From: Saprospiraceae bacterium
GTDB lineage: Bacteria > Bacteroidota > Bacteroidia > Chitinophagales > Saprospiraceae
NCBI GenBank assembly: GCA_016710625.1
Contig: JADJVK010000014.1
Span: forward strand, 1 to 64,000
Direction of reading: 5' to 3'
DNA: 64,000 nucleotides
Shown: positions 35,042-45,321 of the stretch, piece by piece
Position numbering within the stretch: position 1 is the first letter of the stretch
How the letters are laid out: every line of letters starts with the position of its first letter
The notes under the pieces: generated by a model
The model's input: only the letters and a program-made list of their open reading frames with translations
Told to the model about the DNA's origin: nothing
Databases searched by the model: none
Program-made: the position numbers and the translations under genes

Positions 35042-38011
35042 ATGAAAAAAATAGGTATTATTACAGTATTCATATTTCTAAATTCGTTTTTTTGTTTATC
35101 TATTCTTTCACAAAACCCATTTTTAAAACAATATAACAATACTGATAATGGATTAATCTCAAATATTTGTTATCGAGTTTTTCAAGATTCCGAAGGTTTT
35201 ATCTGGATATGTACGAATAATGGTTTGAGTAAATTTAATGGGCATCAATTTATCAATTATACTATTGAAAATGGATTGCCATTTAATGATATTTTAAATC
35301 TATTTGAAGACAATAACAAGAGATTGTGGCTTTGTAATTACTCATCAGTATTTTGCTATTTAGATTTGATTACAGATAAAATAGTTACAATCGAGAATAA
35401 ATCTAGCTTACAAAATAATTATATATCTTCTTTTTCTCAATTAAATGACTCTATTCTAGTTACAAATTTATTTTATGATGACTTTTACTTTGTAATTAAT
35501 ACAAAACAAAGTGAAGTAAAAAAAGTAAATCTAAAAAGTAATGGAAATTACTGTGATCATGAGTCTTCATTGAAAAATATAGAACAATTTAGAATTAAAA
35601 ATAATAATTTTAAAATAATAGATGGTATTCATTTGTTTACAAATTTCGATATAGCGATTTATGATAAAAACACTTTATTAGGTACAAAAAATGATAGTCT
35701 ATATATTTTTACGAAATCAAATATCTATAAAACAAAGATAAATGCTATTTTAAAAAATGAAAAACAAATTGTAAATATTCGACTCATCAATGAAAATAAA
35801 TTTTTACTTCTAACCAATAAAAAAGCAATAGTAATTGATACTTTATTTAATATTTTGCCTGAATTTCACTTTTTAAAACAATTTAATATTAATAATATTT
35901 TCATTGATAATGAAGAAAATTATTGGATGATAAATAATAGGAATGGGGTGTATTTTATAACGAAAAATGGATTGAATACAGTAGATTTCAGTGAAAATAA
36001 ATTACTGAATAATAATACAGTTACTTGCATTGATCATATAGAAAAAAATAAATTAATACTTGGGACATCGGATGGGAGATTATTATCGTTAGAAAAAAAT
36101 AGAATAACCAATTGGTTTTCAGGCTTTAAGACAAGTGGATATATCAGAGACTTAAGTTATATAAAACCTCTAAATTCGATTGTTTTTGTTACTACCGAAA
36201 GTAACATCAGTGGTGGTATTATAAATGTTGATAATAAGCATTTAATAAAAGCTATAAAAAAAGATACTGGTTATAACTTTATTTTACCAAAAATTATCTC
36301 AAACAAATCATTTTATTCTACAAGTAATAATGCCTATAAATCTATAAAATATTATAATGATAAAATAATTATTGCAGTATCTAATCTGGTTGAAGTTTAC
36401 AAAGCTACAAAATTAAGTAGTCCAAAATGTTATAATTCTGACGAAAAAATATTGTCCTCCATAATTGATAAAAATCAAAATATTTGGATGGGTGGACCAC
36501 TAGGCCTATCCTGTTTAAAAAATGGAAAGAATAATTTATTAACAAATTTAAAAAATAAAAATCCAATACTAAAACGTCCTATTAGTGATTTTTGTATTGA
36601 TACATTTGGCAGACTTTGGGTAGCTACAGAATCTTATGGAATATATTGTTATGATAAAAATATAATTCGAACTATTACTCAACTTGACGATTTAAATGTT
36701 AGAAAAATTAAATCATTTGGTAAATATTTATTTGCATGTACCAACAAAGGTCTATGGCGAATACATCTGGATTCATTAAAATATCATGATAATATTTATA
36801 ATTTCAATATAAGTAATGGATTAGCATCGAATGATGTATTTGCAGTAGATATAATAGAACAAAATATATATATTGGCACAAATAGAGGCTTATCGGCAAT
36901 AAATATGAATCACTTAGAGGAATATAATTCGAATCCAAAGCTTGTTGTTACCAAAATTAAACTTGGCAAAATAGAACTAAATGATACTATAAAAACAATC
37001 GAAACTGAATATAATAACAATAATCTTAGTCTAGATTTTACTTGCTTGTCCTACAAAAGTCAAGGAAATATTATTTATGAATATTTTATGGAAGGGCTTG
37101 ATAATGAATGGCATATCAGTAAAGAAAATCAAATCAATTTTTTTAATTTATCTCCTGGAAGTTATACATTTCATTTAAGATCTAAATCCATTGATGGAAA
37201 TATTAGCAACTTAAAAGAACCAATCAATATTATCATTAGACCTTATTGGTTGTTCTCAAAAGTATCTAAAATAGTTGGATTTTGTACTTTAATTGCTTTA
37301 ATACTGTACTTATACTTTTATAATCTTAGCAAACTTAAGCAAAAAACAAAAAATGAAATTGAAATAAATCAGCAGTTAGCTAATCTAAAATTAGAAGCAT
37401 TGCAATCTCAAATGAACCCACATTTTATTTTTAATTCATTAAATTCTATACAGACATTTATTATTAGAAATGATGTAGAAATGGCAAGTGAATATCTTAC
37501 AAAATTCGGTTTACTTATTAGATTGATATTAGAATCATCTTTTAAAAAATTTATTACAATCGAGCAAGAATTACAATTATTAAAGTTGTATTGTGATTTA
37601 GAAAAAAACAGATTCCCGGACAAATTTGAGGTTATATTTAATATAGATAAAAATATAGACCCCCAAATCGAAATACCATCACTTATTATTCAACCTTTTA
37701 TCGAAAATTCCATAAATCATGGGGTTATTGAAAATAATAAATTTGGTGAAATTTCAATTATTTTAGAAAAAGAACTAGATTACTTAAAAATTATTATTGA
37801 TGATAATGGGATAGGTAGGAGAAATTCAGAAATATTGAAAAGCAAAAAATTAAAATCACATATTTCAAGAGGTATGCAATTGACAAATGATAGAATCAAT
37901 ACGTTCAATCAAATACATGGAATTTCTTTAAGTTTAGAGATTATTGATAAGTACGATTTAGATGAACCCATAGGCACTCAAGTTATAATTAAAATAATGG
38001 ATGAAAATTAA
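35042..38011 (+). CDS. Propeller/Y_Y_Y sensor with LytS-type histidine kinase
   Basis: 989 residues. A signal peptide/first membrane helix is followed by a long periplasmic two-component-regulator propeller region with repeated motifs such as D-S-E-G-F-I-W-I-C-T-N-N-G-L and I-Y-I-G-T-N-R-G-L. Then come a Y_Y_Y domain (about 660-730), one membrane helix (about 735-757) and a cytoplasmic His_kinase domain. The phospho-acceptor is in Q-M-N-P-H-F-I-F-N-S-L-N (His about 793), and the ATP-binding part has P-F-I-E-N-S-I-N-H-G and D-D-N-G-I-G. The next gene, 6 bp downstream, is its LytTR regulator. Members of this architecture often sense envelope or nutrient signals, but no ligand is evident. Confidence 0.86.
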   Translation: MKKIGIITVFIFLNSFFCLSILSQNPFLKQYNNTDNGLISNICYRVFQDSEGFIWICTNNGLSKFNGHQFINYTIENGLPFNDILNLFEDNNKRLWLCNYSSVFCYLDLITDKIVTIENKSSLQNNYISSFSQLNDSILVTNLFYDDFYFVINTKQSEVKKVNLKSNGNYCDHESSLKNIEQFRIKNNNFKIIDGIHLFTNFDIAIYDKNTLLGTKNDSLYIFTKSNIYKTKINAILKNEKQIVNIRLINENKFLLLTNKKAIVIDTLFNILPEFHFLKQFNINNIFIDNEENYWMINNRNGVYFITKNGLNTVDFSENKLLNNNTVTCIDHIEKNKLILGTSDGRLLSLEKNRITNWFSGFKTSGYIRDLSYIKPLNSIVFVTTESNISGGIINVDNKHLIKAIKKDTGYNFILPKIISNKSFYSTSNNAYKSIKYYNDKIIIAVSNLVEVYKATKLSSPKCYNSDEKILSSIIDKNQNIWMGGPLGLSCLKNGKNNLLTNLKNKNPILKRPISDFCIDTFGRLWVATESYGIYCYDKNIIRTITQLDDLNVRKIKSFGKYLFACTNKGLWRIHLDSLKYHDNIYNFNISNGLASNDVFAVDIIEQNIYIGTNRGLSAINMNHLEEYNSNPKLVVTKIKLGKIELNDTIKTIETEYNNNNLSLDFTCLSYKSQGNIIYEYFMEGLDNEWHISKENQINFFNLSPGSYTFHLRSKSIDGNISNLKEPINIIIRPYWLFSKVSKIVGFCTLIALILYLYFYNLSKLKQKTKNEIEINQQLANLKLEALQSQMNPHFIFNSLNSIQTFIIRNDVEMASEYLTKFGLLIRLILESSFKKFITIEQELQLLKLYCDLEKNRFPDKFEVIFNIDKNIDPQIEIPSLIIQPFIENSINHGVIENNKFGEISIILEKELDYLKIIIDDNGIGRRNSEILKSKKLKSHISRGMQLTNDRINTFNQIHGISLSLEIIDKYDLDEPIGTQVIIKIMDEN

Positions 38012-38017
38012 TATATT

Positions 38018-38773
38018 TTGAAAATAATAAATTCAATTATAATCGATGATGAACCCAATGCAAGAGAAAATCTAAAATTCTTAATAGAAAAATATTGTAA
38101 AAATATACAAATATTAGGAGAAGCAAATTCGGTAGAAACGGCATTGGAATTAATACAATCATTAAAACCTGATGTAATATTTTTAGATATAACTCTAGGT
38201 ACTGAAAGTGGGTTTGATTTATTAAATCGATTAGAAAATATAAATTTTGAAATAATATTTGTAACTGCGTCTGATCAGTTTGCTTTAAATGCTATCAAAT
38301 TTAGTGCTCTTGAATATTTGCTAAAACCAATATTGGTTAGTGATTTACTACAAGCAATCCAAAAATTAGAAAAAAAATTATCACAAAAAGTTGATACCGA
38401 TTTTTCAGTTATTTTAGATATTTTAAAAAAACCCAAAAATCAAGACATTCGGAATTGTTATACCTTGTATGGATGGATTGGAAGTAATCGCAATTAGTAG
38501 CATTTTGTATTGTGAGTCAGATGGTGAATATACACACATTTATTTGAATAACAAAACCAAAATAATGTCCTCCTATAATATTGGTGAATATGAATCTATG
38601 TTTGATGATTACAGTTTTTTCAGAATACATCATTCCTATTTAGTGAATAAAAATTATATTAAAAAATACTTAAAAACAGATGGTTCAAGTGTAATAATGA
38701 CCAACGAAAAACATTACCAATATCAAGAAGAAAAAAAATAGACTTTCTAAATTGGTTAAAAAATAATCTTTAG
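38018..38773 (+). CDS. LytTR-family response regulator (two frameshifts)
   Basis: The receiver domain has Asp10/Asp11, the phospho-acceptor Asp57 in V-I-F-L-D-I-T-L and the conserved Lys in L-L-K-P-I. The C-terminal LytTR DNA-binding domain follows. The first frame runs off after D-I-R-N at about 38455; the expected linker (I-V-I-P-C-M-D-G-L-E-V-I) resumes in another frame. A second shift near 38715 is fixed by adding one T and restores H-L-P-I-S-R-R-K-K-I-D-F-L, a typical LytTR end, with a stop at 38773. The TTG start at 38018 gives the canonical N-terminus. It is co-transcribed with the kinase gene. Both breaks sit in or near A/T runs and are probably sequencing errors. Confidence 0.82.
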
Positions 38774-38879
38774 TACCACTTATTGATATATTCATACCAC
38801 ATATTGATTTATAGATTTAGTATTTTCAAAATGAATCTATCATTGTAGAAAATTTTTAAATCACATAAATTAAATTATT

Positions 38880-40601
38880 ATGAAAAAGTTAAGTTTTTTA
38901 GTAATATTTTTATTATTATTTTTTACAAGTTATATTTCTGCTAGAACCTATTCTACTGCAAGTATTTATAATTTTACTACCACAAACAAAAACAGCTTTA
39001 TTGTTTCCCATGCTAGTAGTAATGAATTGAATGACCTATATACTTGTATGAGAATTTCAAAAGCAATTGGTGAGGTAGCCACCAATGGAATTACTCAAAC
39101 AATTATCAATACAAATAGTAAATTCAGTTTTAAAATATCCAGAGAAAAATTTATTAAACCAAACCCATTGCAGCTTTTTGATAATTACATGGACAATCTA
39201 AATCTAATAATAGTAGAACCAATTAATAATCAAACAAATAGGCCATGTGTATTTGTCACTTGTGGAGGCACCAATATGACTTCATCACATTCAGCTTTTT
39301 ACTTGGGTATTGCCCAATATGCAATGAAAGGTTATGTTGTAGCATATTACGAAAATCCAAATTCTGCAGGAAACCAAGATAATCAAGCATTATATTTTGC
39401 AAATACTTTACCAGGTGGTGAGTGCATTCTTAACAAAATAAAACCCTGTTCGGATGAAATCAGTAAAAAAGCTTATGCATCGTCCATGTACCTAGGTGTA
39501 CAGACAGGAGAAGCCGTAGCCAACTATATGGCGACAAACAAAGTTAAATACAAAATAGATAATCATAAGTTCATTTCAACAGGTCAAAGTTATGGTGGAT
39601 TTGTCGCTTTAAGCTTAGGTTTGGGTTCTAAATACAATTATTATGATGTAAATACCAATAAATTAAAAATTCCATTTATTTATTTTAAAGCACCAAACAT
39701 GTATTCTAAATCAATAAGTGATTATACATTTACTTCAGTTGCTGCATGGGCAGGAAACTATCCTTTAGTTGATAACGACCCTACACATTTTAACCCATTT
39801 GGTGAATTCATCGATAATATTCAAAGCCATATTGTTGGAAATAATACTATTGAAAAAAAAGATGCTAAAGTGATAAGCTTTCATGGGTATATAGATGATG
39901 AAATAAATGTATATGAAGGTTGGTTAAATGGCATAGCAAATAAAACAATGTACTCACATGGGCCTATAAATGTAGTAAATAGGTTTAGCAATGCAGGTGT
40001 CAAATTCAATGGATATATTAATTGTGAAGGGAAACATCCAGTAAAAGATTTAATTTTCTATTCTAAAAACCCTCAAGATGTAGAATCTAGATACAATAAT
40101 TTAATTAATACTTTCAATTATATTACATTAACCTCATCCGACCCTTTATTTGCCATAAAAATGAAAGAACTCAAATATGAAATGGAACAGACAATGGATA
40201 TTATTGATATTTCCACTTCATTTTTTATGAATAATACAAGTCCGAGTAATTCAACATACTATATAGAACCAAAGATAAAAAATGTAAATGGTCATTACAA
40301 CTTTAAATCTTCTTGCGAATCTTCTCCATTTGAAGTAAATGCATCAAAATCAGAAATAGTGGATAATATAAAAATATTTCCATCACCTGCAAATTTAGAT
40401 TGGATCGAAATAGACATTCTTGATTGGGAGCAATATAAAAAAGGATATCTATATAATATTGAAGGGCAATTGATTAAAGAAATAAATTTAGAATCAGATC
40501 GTAATATAATAGATATTTCGGATATAAATAATGGCATTTACATTTTTAAGTTTGAAAAAAATAAGTTACCAATATTTAGAAAAATAGTAATTCAAAAATA
40601 A
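38880..40601 (+). CDS. T9SS-secreted alpha/beta-hydrolase
   Basis: 573 residues with a signal peptide (cleavage near I-S-A-R, residue about 22). The hydrolase core has an oxyanion segment (F-V-T-C-G-G-T), the nucleophile elbow G-Q-S-Y-G-G (Ser about 236), a possible acid in G-Y-I-D-D-E, and a candidate His in C-E-G-K-H-P-V. The C-terminal 80 residues are a T9SS sorting domain (I-F-P-S-P-A-N-L, ending R-K-I-V-I-Q-K). It would be secreted and cleave an ester, peptide or polymer side group; substrate unknown. It follows the kinase/regulator pair by about 105 bp in the same direction, so it is a candidate target of that system. Confidence 0.78.
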   Translation: MKKLSFLVIFLLLFFTSYISARTYSTASIYNFTTTNKNSFIVSHASSNELNDLYTCMRISKAIGEVATNGITQTIINTNSKFSFKISREKFIKPNPLQLFDNYMDNLNLIIVEPINNQTNRPCVFVTCGGTNMTSSHSAFYLGIAQYAMKGYVVAYYENPNSAGNQDNQALYFANTLPGGECILNKIKPCSDEISKKAYASSMYLGVQTGEAVANYMATNKVKYKIDNHKFISTGQSYGGFVALSLGLGSKYNYYDVNTNKLKIPFIYFKAPNMYSKSISDYTFTSVAAWAGNYPLVDNDPTHFNPFGEFIDNIQSHIVGNNTIEKKDAKVISFHGYIDDEINVYEGWLNGIANKTMYSHGPINVVNRFSNAGVKFNGYINCEGKHPVKDLIFYSKNPQDVESRYNNLINTFNYITLTSSDPLFAIKMKELKYEMEQTMDIIDISTSFFMNNTSPSNSTYYIEPKIKNVNGHYNFKSSCESSPFEVNASKSEIVDNIKIFPSPANLDWIEIDILDWEQYKKGYLYNIEGQLIKEINLESDRNIIDISDINNGIYIFKFEKNKLPIFRKIVIQK

Positions 40602-40753
40602 AATATTCAAATATAATTTAATACCTTAAATTAGTAGTTTTAGTTAATAAATTGCTAATTTAAGGTTAATTATATGCTAATTTGTCGAAATTACTATTAT
40701 ATTATTTTGCAAATAAAATACTTTGTGGAACATTCAATAAATTACTTGTCTTT

Positions 40754-43579
40754 ATGAAAACAGTTATACAACTTCTTATTTTTTGCTTTCCAATTTTCTT
40801 ATCTGCACAGACTAATAAATTAACAATTAAAGGACATGTTATGGATACAACTAATGATGTCTTGATTGGAGCTACAGTAATGCTTTTAGATTCTAAAGAT
40901 TCTAGTTTATTAAGTTATGCAAGGACTGATTTGAATGGTGATTTCATTATCAAGAACGTTAAAAGACAAGAATATCTATTGAAAATTACTTATGTTGGTT
41001 ATATACCATACTTGAATTTAATTTCAAGTCAATCACCAGATTTGATTGATTTAAAAGATATCAGATTAAAAGAAATATCAAAAGAGTTAATGGAAGTTGT
41101 GATAAAGGCAGCAAAAGCACCAATGACCATTCGAGGTGATACCATCGAGTATGATGCAAGTACTTTCAAAGTTCCTGCTGGATCATCTGTTGAAGATTTG
41201 TTAAAGAGATTACCAGGTATAGAAGTAGATCAAGATGGTTCGATTAAAGCAGAAGGAAGAAGTGTTACTAAAGTTACTGTAGATGGAAAGCGATTTTTCG
41301 GTACAGATCCAAAAGCAGCAACCAAAAACTTACCTGCTGAGGGTATATCGAAAGTACAAGTATTTAACACTGAATCGGAAGAGAAAAAACTAACTGGTTT
41401 TGATTCGAAAGCTCCAGATAAAACAATGAATTTACAATTAAAAGATGAATTTAAAAAAGGTGGTTTTGGTAAGATTGTGGCTGGTATAGGAACCCAAAAC
41501 ACAAAAGAACTGAAAGGGAATTTCAATAGATTTAACGAAAAGGAGCAAATTAGTTTGCTAGGGATGGGTAATAATACTGGTAGAAATGGATTGTCTTGGA
41601 ATGATTATCAAGATTTCAGAGGATCAGAATCTTCAAATTGGGATGATGGAGGTGATTTTGGTTTTAGTAATGGTGGTAGAAGGTATATTTTTTTTAGTGA
41701 TGATGATGAAGATGGAGGTGGTTTAATGTCAAGCTTTTGGGGAAATAATAATTATGGATTTCCTGAAAACTATACAGGTGGTTTAAATTACAATTATGAT
41801 CACAAGAAGAATAAATTTAGTGGGATGTATTACTATGATCAAAAGGGATAGTTTCAGAGATCCAATACTATTTCCAAAACATTTCTAAAAGACGAAACTG
41901 TAAATAATAATTCTTCAAACTTAGGAAATAAAGTAAATAGAAATCATAAATTAGATTTGAGATTTGAGAAGGAAATTGATAGTTTGAATACTTTTATTGC
42001 CAATTTAAACGGTTCTATTGCCAATCGAAATAATGTTTTTAATGGTTGGTCAGATAATGAAAGGATTATTGGGTCATCTAACACATCTAGATTTGATAAT
42101 TTGCAAATAAGGGAGAATTTATTATTAAGAGGAAATACTATATTTAGAAAGAAATTTAAAAAGAAAGGTAGAAGCTTAGGATTAAGTGCATCATATTTCA
42201 GTTCTGCATCTAATTCTGATTTTTACCAAAAATCCGACATTGTATTTTATAAAATAAAAGGAACAGTTGATAGCTCTCAGACAATTAATCAATCTATTGC
42301 ATCAAAATCTTCAAAACAACAATTGAATGCGAATGCTATGTACACTGAACCACTATCTAAAAAAATATTTTGGACTACATTTTACAATTTCCAAAATTCT
42401 AATGAAACAATTGATCGTAATGTATTTGATATAAAGCAGAATGAACCTGTAAATAATGATAGTTTGACTCGAAACTTTGATAATAAAATATTAATCAATA
42501 GACTAGGAAGTTATTTGAGGTATGCATATAAAGGGGTGAATGTAAGTGTAGGAGTGGCATATCAATTATTTAATATAAAAAGTGATTTCAAGGCTGGTCC
42601 TTCAGCAAATATATTTGGAAATGTAAATAGAAGTTATAATTCTTTATTGCCTAATTTTAATGTTTCTCTTGATTTAAAAGGTAAATATTTAGATTTTGGT
42701 TACTCAGCTGATGCGAAGGAACCTTCATTAAGAAATTTACAGCCAATAATTGACAATAGTAATCCACTCTATATTAATATTGGAAATCCAAACTTAATTC
42801 CAGAAATTAATCATGAGATTAATGTTGGATTCAATAGTTTTAACCCAGCTACATTTATTAATTTTGGTTTATATTCTGGGTTTACAATTAGTGAAAATCA
42901 ATTTGTTACATCACAAATTGTAGATAATAATTTTATTACAACCTCTAAAACAATTAATTTAAGTGGAGGGCAATTTTTATATTCAGGTATAAATTTCGGT
43001 TTCCCTATAATTAAGAATAAATTTACAATAAATATGAATTATTCTCCAGGATATGGAAAGAGTCAAGCTATTGTGAACGATATAAAAAATATTACAAATA
43101 CAATTAGAAATAGAATATCATTACGAGTAAATTTAACACCTAAAGAACAATTTTCGTGTTATTTGAATTCATCTTTAAGTATGAATGATACAAAATATAA
43201 TATCAATACAAGTCAAAATCAAAGAATTATCGAACAATCTTATAGTTTAGAACTAAATGCAAAATTGTTTTGGGGAATTTATTCCAATAATTCATTTAAA
43301 TATTCAATTAACCAAAATAATAGATTTAATTTCTACCAAGAAATACCAATTCTAAATATGAGTTTATCAAAACTATTTTTAAAAGAAAATAGAGGAGAAA
43401 TTAGAATTTCTATTTATGATGTATTTAATAAAACGTTGGGAATCAATCAATTTGCTAATGTAAATTCAGTTAGCTCAAATATAAATCAGTCTTTAGCAAG
43501 ATATGCAATGTTATCTTTTACTTATAATATAAAAGGAATAAAAGCGACAACTAAAAGTTCAAATAACTGGTGGAATTAA
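40754..43579 (+). CDS. Outer-membrane beta-barrel protein with carboxypeptidase-like plug domain (in-frame stop at 41849)
   Basis: The start is the ATG followed by K-T-V-I-Q-L-L-I-F-C-F and a cleavage at L-S-A-Q; the ATG at 40682 would hide this signal peptide. An N-terminal CarboxypepD_reg-like domain (about residues 22-110: G-H-V-M-D-T-T-N...G-A-T-V-M-L-L-D) is followed by a plug-like R-L-P-G-I-E-V-D-Q-D-G-S-I motif and a long beta-barrel ending in F-T-Y-N-I-K-G-I. A TAG at 41849-41851 interrupts it, but the protein continues in the same frame (F-Q-R-S-N-T-I-S-K-T-F), so one base substitution accounts for it; a Tyr codon fits. The family resembles TonB-receptor-like OMPs. It is followed by a GLPGLI gene after 12 bp. 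Confidence 0.8.
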
Positions 43580-43591
43580 ATATATAATGAA

Positions 43592-44335
43592 ATGAATAAA
43601 TTAATAATAATTTTAATAATTTTTTTAACAAACATCCTTTTAGCACAGGATTCTACCTACGTAATCGAATACGATAGGACTACAAATTGGGTAAAAATGA
43701 ATAATACGCTTCCATATTTAAGTAAAGAGGAAAAAGAAAGAATGAATTTTGCTTATGGGAAAAGTGAAGGGTGGACAGAAAAATACATTATGGAAATAAA
43801 AGGAGATGAATCCTTTTATTTTGTGGATGAGAATTATGACAATGATAAATATGAGTGGTCGAACAGGAAGGATGATTATAAAATTTTTAGAAATTTTACT
43901 AATCAAACACAAAAATCATTAATTGAATCCATTGGTAAGTCTTATTTGATTGATGGAGAAATCTTGCAGTATAAATGGAAAATATTAACAGATATTAAAG
44001 ATGTAAATGGTTATATTTGTATGAAAGCAGAAACAAAAGATACAACTAAAAACCAAAAAATTTATGCTTGGTTTACTGACCAAATACCAATTCCAGCTGG
44101 TCCAGAGTTGTTTGAAGGACTACCAGGATTAATACTAGAAATAGATATCAATGATGGAGCAACCATCATTCAAGCTATGAATATTACAAAAAAAACACCT
44201 AATACGAACCTCAGTACACCTAAAAAATGGAAAGGAAAAAAAGTTGATCAAGTGGAATATAATGGCATTATTGATAAATATGTTAAAGAATGTATCAAAA
44301 GTAACCGAAATCCATATTGGGCAATACGTTATTAG
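43592..44335 (+). CDS. GLPGLI family protein
   Basis: 247 residues with a signal peptide (cleavage near L-L-A-Q). The family hallmark occurs as P-A-G-P-E-L-F-E-G-L-P-G-L-I-L-E-I, preceded by A-W-F-T-D-Q-I-P-I. GLPGLI proteins (TIGR01200-type) are secreted or periplasmic Bacteroidota proteins of unknown activity, typically next to an outer-membrane barrel protein, as here (12 bp after the barrel gene). The pair probably works together in the envelope, but the cargo or substrate is not known. Confidence 0.82.
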   Translation: MNKLIIILIIFLTNILLAQDSTYVIEYDRTTNWVKMNNTLPYLSKEEKERMNFAYGKSEGWTEKYIMEIKGDESFYFVDENYDNDKYEWSNRKDDYKIFRNFTNQTQKSLIESIGKSYLIDGEILQYKWKILTDIKDVNGYICMKAETKDTTKNQKIYAWFTDQIPIPAGPELFEGLPGLILEIDINDGATIIQAMNITKKTPNTNLSTPKKWKGKKVDQVEYNGIIDKYVKECIKSNRNPYWAIRY

Positions 44336-44369
44336 TTTCGTAATTTTTCACTTTGTTTGACGAAATGTT

Positions 44370-44377
44370 TACTTTTG
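44370..44377 (+). promoter_or_regulatory. Candidate -7 promoter box of pyrF
   Basis: TACTTTTG matches TAnnTTTG, 18 bp before the GTG start. TTTG at 44352-44355 has a 14-bp spacing, shorter than usual. Confidence 0.4.
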
Positions 44378-44395
44378 TAAATAAAATATTTTAAA

Positions 44396-45199
44396 GTGAA
44401 TAGGGAACAATTGTATCAAAAAATTCAAGAAAGAAAATCATTTCTATGTGTTGGGCTTGATCCTGATATGGATAAGATTCCTCCCTTTTTGAAAAATTTG
44501 GAAAATCCAATTTGGGCTTTTAATAAAGCAATAATTGATGCGACTAAGCCATATTGTGTTGCCTATAAACCAAATTTTGCTTTTTATGAAGCTTATGGAA
44601 AAATGGGTTATGAAGCTTTAGAAAAGACAATTCATTATATTGGTAATGAGCATTTCATAATTGCAGATGCAAAAAGGGGGGATATTGGAAATACTTCAAA
44701 AATGTATGCAAAAGCAGCTTTTGAAGTTTTAGGTGCAGATGCTATTACAGTTGCACCCTACATGGGGAAGGATTCTGTGACGCCATTTTTATCCTATGAA
44801 AATAAATGGATTATTGTTTTAGGATTAACATCCAATAAAGGAAGTGAAGATTTCCAATTCATAAAAAGTGAGGATTATAAGCCTCTTTATCAACAAGTTA
44901 TTGAAAAAGTCGCTAGTTGGACTTCTCCAAATAACACTATGTTTGTAATTGGTGCCACACACCCAGAATCATTTATAGAAATTAGAAAATTAATTCCTGA
45001 TCATTTTTTGTTAGTGCCTGGAGTAGGGGAGCAAGGTGGTGAATTAGAATCAGTTATAAAATATGGAAGAAATAACCAAATTGGATTATTAATAAATTCA
45101 TCCAGAGGTATTTTATATGCTTCAAAAGAAAAAGATTTTGACAAACAAGCCGCTATACAATCTAAAAAAATACAGGAAATTATGGCTCAATACATATAA
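44396..45199 (+). CDS. pyrF: Orotidine 5'-phosphate decarboxylase, type 2
   Basis: 267 residues, the size of the longer type 2 PyrF found in Bacteroidota and mycobacteria. F-L-C-V-G-L-D-P-D, the catalytic segment D-A-K-R-G-D-I-G-N-T-S and V-P-G-V-G-E-Q-G-G are all present. It decarboxylates OMP to UMP, the last step of pyrimidine synthesis. The start is a GTG (44396), because the N-terminus M-N-R-E-Q-L fits and no ATG precedes in frame. It stands alone among unrelated envelope genes. Confidence 0.92.
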   Translation: MNREQLYQKIQERKSFLCVGLDPDMDKIPPFLKNLENPIWAFNKAIIDATKPYCVAYKPNFAFYEAYGKMGYEALEKTIHYIGNEHFIIADAKRGDIGNTSKMYAKAAFEVLGADAITVAPYMGKDSVTPFLSYENKWIIVLGLTSNKGSEDFQFIKSEDYKPLYQQVIEKVASWTSPNNTMFVIGATHPESFIEIRKLIPDHFLLVPGVGEQGGELESVIKYGRNNQIGLLINSSRGILYASKEKDFDKQAAIQSKKIQEIMAQYI

Positions 45200-45246
45200 A
45201 TGTTTTTCATTTTCCTTCTGAGTGTAAATATTTGTGACTATTTCTC

Positions 45247-45276
45247 TTGTTTATAGTCATAATTATTGTATTTTTG
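45247..45276 (+). promoter_or_regulatory. Promoter (TTG-N19-TATTTTTG)
   Basis: TTG at 45247-45249 and TATTTTTG at 45269-45276 are separated by 19 bp, the best match in the window to the Bacteroidota consensus. Transcription would begin near 45282, which rules out the upstream ATG at 45247 as start and supports ATG 45322. Confidence 0.6.
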
Positions 45277-45321
45277 CAAATATTTTTATTACACTATTTA
45301 CAATTTTTACTTTATAAACTT

